Positions 6,721 through 8,889 of a DNA stretch of 8,889 bases are shown here, piece by piece. The position numbers and the translations under genes were made by a program. The stretch is from positions 1 through 8,889 of the forward strand of contig JAFGOG010000021.1 in NCBI GenBank assembly GCA_016926595.1, in the 5' to 3' direction. Every line of letters starts with the position of its first letter. The stretch's first letter is position 1. This DNA is from Anaerolineae bacterium (lineage in GTDB: Bacteria; Chloroflexota; Anaerolineae; JAAYZQ01). Under the pieces are notes generated by a model. It saw only the letters and a list, made by a program, of their open reading frames with translations. It was not told the DNA's origin and made no database searches.

Positions 6721-7946
6721 CCCCAAATCCGCTGAAAGACAAATATATCGTACTGGGCGTGACCGGCAGCATTGCGGCGTACAAGGCGGCCGACCTGGCC
6801 AGCAAGCTGGCCCAGGCCGGCGCGGTGGTGGAGGCGGTGCTGACCGAGGCCGCGACCCGGTTCGTGACGCCGCTGACCTTCCAGTCGGTCACCGGGCGGC
6901 CGGCCTACACCGACGCCGACCTGTGGGGGGCGCAGGCTCACGTGCTGCACGTCGAGCTGGGGCGCAAGGCCGATCTGCTGGCCATCGCCCCGGCCACGGC
7001 GCAGACGATGGCCAAGCTGGCCCACGGCCTGGCCGACAACCTGCTCACCCTGGCGGCGCTGGCGGCCGCCGGCCCGATCCTGATCGCGCCGGCCATGGAC
7101 GGCGGGATGTTCGCCCACCCTGCCACCCAGGAGAACCTCCAGCGGCTGAGAGAGCGGGGAATGGTCGTCGTCGGGCCGGAAGAGGGGCGCCTGGCCTCGG
7201 GCCTGAAGGCCCGGGGGCGGATGACCGAGCCGCAGGAGCTGCTGGGGCAGATCCGCTACCTGCTGTCGCGGGCCGGGCCGCTGCAGGGGCGCCGGGTAGT
7301 GGTCACAGCCGGCGGCACGCAGGAGCCGGTGGACCCGGTGCGGGTGCTCAGCAACCGCTCGTCGGGCAAGCAGGGGTTCGCCCTGGCGCAGGCCGCCTTG
7401 GACGCGGGCGCCGAAGTGACGCTGATCGCGGCGCCGGTGGCGCTGGCGGCGCCGGTTGGCGCGCAGCGCGTCGACGTCGGCACGGCGGCGGAGATGGCCG
7501 AAGCGGCGCTGGCGGCGTGCCGCGACGCCGACGCGCTGTTGATGGCCGCCGCAGTGGCCGATTTCCGCCCGGCGCAGGCCGCCGGGCAAAAGCTCAAGAA
7601 GGAGCGCGGGCTGCCCAGCCTGGCGCTGGAGCGCACCACAGACATCCTGGCCGAGGTGGGCCGCCTGCGGAAACAGTCCGGGCGTCCCCTGGCGGTGGTG
7701 GGCTTTGCCGCCGAGACCGAGGGGCTGCTGGCCAACGCCCTGGGCAAGCTGCAGGCCAAGGGCCTGGATCTGATCGTGGCCAACGACGTGAGCGCCGCCG
7801 GCTCTGGCTTTGGCGTCGATACCAACCAGGTGATCCTCCTCGACGCGGCGGGGGGAGTTGAGACGCTGCCATTGATGAGCAAAGCCGAAGTAGCGGAAAA
7901 GGTCGTCGAGCGGGTCATCGGCCTGCTGGGCGGAGGGCAGAGATGA
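6717..7946 (+). CDS. coaBC: Bifunctional phosphopantothenoylcysteine decarboxylase/phosphopantothenate-cysteine ligase
   Basis: A 409-residue fusion catalysing steps 2 and 3 of CoA synthesis: CTP-dependent joining of cysteine to 4'-phosphopantothenate (CoaB) and FMN-dependent decarboxylation to 4'-phosphopantetheine (CoaC). The CoaC half (about 8-180) shows the flavin strand VTGSIAAYKA (15-24), catalytic His78 in HVEL, the PATAQT loop (92-97), and PAMDGGMF (125-132), a variant of PxMNxxMW. The CoaB half (about 190-400) shows VTAGGTQEPVDPVR (196-209), SNRSSGKQG (212-220, Asn213), AAAVADFRP (277-285), KLKK (292-295) and ANDVS (355-359). Odd point: the loop carrying the E. coli reductive Cys158 reads RLASGLKARGRM, so Ser161 stands in for Cys. 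The ATG at 6717, inside the coaX stop, is preferred over an upstream in-frame ATG; AGGGAA lies four bases before it and the N-terminus fits the family. The stop overlaps the next start (7943-7946). Confidence 0.95.
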   Translation: MTPNPLKDKYIVLGVTGSIAAYKAADLASKLAQAGAVVEAVLTEAATRFVTPLTFQSVTGRPAYTDADLWGAQAHVLHVELGRKADLLAIAPATAQTMAKLAHGLADNLLTLAALAAAGPILIAPAMDGGMFAHPATQENLQRLRERGMVVVGPEEGRLASGLKARGRMTEPQELLGQIRYLLSRAGPLQGRRVVVTAGGTQEPVDPVRVLSNRSSGKQGFALAQAALDAGAEVTLIAAPVALAAPVGAQRVDVGTAAEMAEAALAACRDADALLMAAAVADFRPAQAAGQKLKKERGLPSLALERTTDILAEVGRLRKQSGRPLAVVGFAAETEGLLANALGKLQAKGLDLIVANDVSAAGSGFGVDTNQVILLDAAGGVETLPLMSKAEVAEKVVERVIGLLGGGQR

Positions 7947-8889
7947 AACTGCACAACGCCATCACCGACGTGCCCGGCATCAAGGTGGGGCACGCCCAGG
8001 ACAAAGAGGCGCTCACCGGCTGCACGGTCATCCTGTGCGAGGCCGGGGCGGTGGGGGGCGTGGATCAGCGGGGCGGCGCCCCCGGCACGCGCGAGACCGA
8101 CCTGCTGCGTCCAATGCACCTAGTGGACAGGGTTCACGCCGTGGTCCTGGCCGGCGGCTCGGCCTTTGGCCTGGACGCGGCGTCGGGGGTGGTGCGCTAC
8201 CTGGAAGAGCGGGGCGTGGGCTTTGAAGCCGGCGTGGCCCGGGTGCCGATCGTCCCGGCGGCGGTCCTGTTCGACCTGGATGTCGGCCGCGCCGACGTCC
8301 GTCCCGACGCGGCGATGGGCTACCAGGCCTGCCTCAACGCCGGCGCCGGCCCGCCGGCGGAGGGGAACGTAGGGGCCGGGACGGGAGCCAGGGTGGGCAA
8401 TGTGCTGGGCACAGGCCAGGCGATGAAGGCCGGCATCGGCACGGCCGGGCTGGAGATCGCCGCCGGGCTGATCGTCGGCGCCATCGTCGCGGTCAACGCG
8501 TTTGGCGACGTGGTGGACCCGGACAGCGGCCGGATCGTGGCCGGGGTCCGCTCGCCGCAGGGCGGCCTGGCCGGCACGCTCGACGTGCTGAGAATGCTGG
8601 CCGGCCAGGTGCGCGGCGGGTTTGCCGGCGGAAATACGGTCGTCGGCGTGGTCGCCACCAACGCCCGGCTGACCAAGGAAGGGGCCAACAAGGCAGCGCA
8701 GATGGCCCACGATGGGCTGGCGCGGGCCATCCGCCCGGCGCACACCATGTTCGACGGCGACACGATCTTTAGCCTGGCCACCGGCGAGCTGGAAGCCGAC
8801 CCCAGCGTCGTCGGCGCCTTTGCCGCCGAAGCCCTGGCCCAGGCGATCGTGCGCGCTGCCCGCGCGGCTCGGCCGGCGGCCGGCCTGCC
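7943..8889 (+). CDS. P1/S58 family self-processing hydrolase (DmpA/NylC/ThnT-like), partial at 3' end
   Basis: A frame open to the window edge (315 codons, no stop), near the family's usual 320-350 residues, so only a short tail is missing. The N-terminus ITDVPGIKVGH, RGGAPGTRETDLL (near 48-60) and LAGGSAFGLDAASG (near 73-86) are hallmarks of the P1/S58 family. Members are made as one chain and self-cleave to expose an N-terminal Ser or Thr nucleophile. Here the junction is Asn231-Thr232 in GGNTVVGVVATNA. NylC, from memory, uses Lys189, Asn219, Thr267, Asp306 and Asp308; the counterparts here are K162, N185, T232, D271 and D273, and the Thr-to-Asp distance is 39 in both. Known activities include D-aminopeptidase (DmpA), beta-aminopeptidase (BapA), nylon-oligomer hydrolase and pantetheine hydrolase (ThnT); which applies is unknown. 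It is coupled to coaBC by ATGA, with GGAGGG at 7932-7937. Confidence 0.92.
   Translation, partial: MKLHNAITDVPGIKVGHAQDKEALTGCTVILCEAGAVGGVDQRGGAPGTRETDLLRPMHLVDRVHAVVLAGGSAFGLDAASGVVRYLEERGVGFEAGVARVPIVPAAVLFDLDVGRADVRPDAAMGYQACLNAGAGPPAEGNVGAGTGARVGNVLGTGQAMKAGIGTAGLEIAAGLIVGAIVAVNAFGDVVDPDSGRIVAGVRSPQGGLAGTLDVLRMLAGQVRGGFAGGNTVVGVVATNARLTKEGANKAAQMAHDGLARAIRPAHTMFDGDTIFSLATGELEADPSVVGAFAAEALAQAIVRAARAARPAAGL

Noticed and set aside
6525..7589. Long minus-strand open frame opposite coaX and coaBC
   Set aside because: It is a low-complexity Arg/Gly/Gln-rich shadow of two well-identified enzymes.

Overview
The window is a high-GC, gene-dense bacterial chromosome segment with short intergenic gaps, ATGA stop/start overlaps and ordinary housekeeping-type genes. 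No rRNA, tRNA, insertion sequence, CRISPR array or phage gene is visible. The gene set and base composition would fit a high-GC environmental bacterium. A Chloroflexota-like lineage is my guess from style only; nothing in the sequence fixes the taxon.

Layout. Bases 1-233 hold no supported gene, but contain a good sigma70-type promoter (TTGACA, 17 bp, GAGAAT) and two small hairpins leading to the first gene. Bases 234-1501 (+) are a translationally coupled pair: a YoaP-type GNAT acetyltransferase with a thioredoxin-like C-terminal part, then a 160-residue flavodoxin-like protein. Bases 1576-2292 (-) are a short-chain dehydrogenase/reductase that resembles quinoid dihydropteridine reductase and lacks the classical catalytic serine. 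Bases 2293-2439 are a compact divergent promoter region with a recognisable promoter on each strand.

From 2440 to the right edge everything is on the + strand and very tightly packed, as one likely operon. It encodes an ABC-2 exporter (one ATPase and two paralogous permeases), then type III pantothenate kinase (coaX), bifunctional CoaBC, and a P1/S58 family (DmpA/NylC/ThnT-like) self-processing hydrolase that runs off the window. CoaX and CoaBC supply steps 1 to 3 of CoA synthesis from pantothenate. Both coaX/coaBC and coaBC/hydrolase junctions are 4-base ATGA overlaps.

The most interesting point is this last coupling. The hydrolase has the Asn-Thr self-cleavage site and catalytic residue spacing of the NylC/ThnT type. 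ThnT is a pantetheine hydrolase, so a role in pantetheine or beta-alanyl amide turnover next to CoA synthesis is a testable idea. Other points worth a look are the Cys-to-Ser change at the CoaC reductive cysteine and the serine-less SDR. I see no convincing wholly new system.
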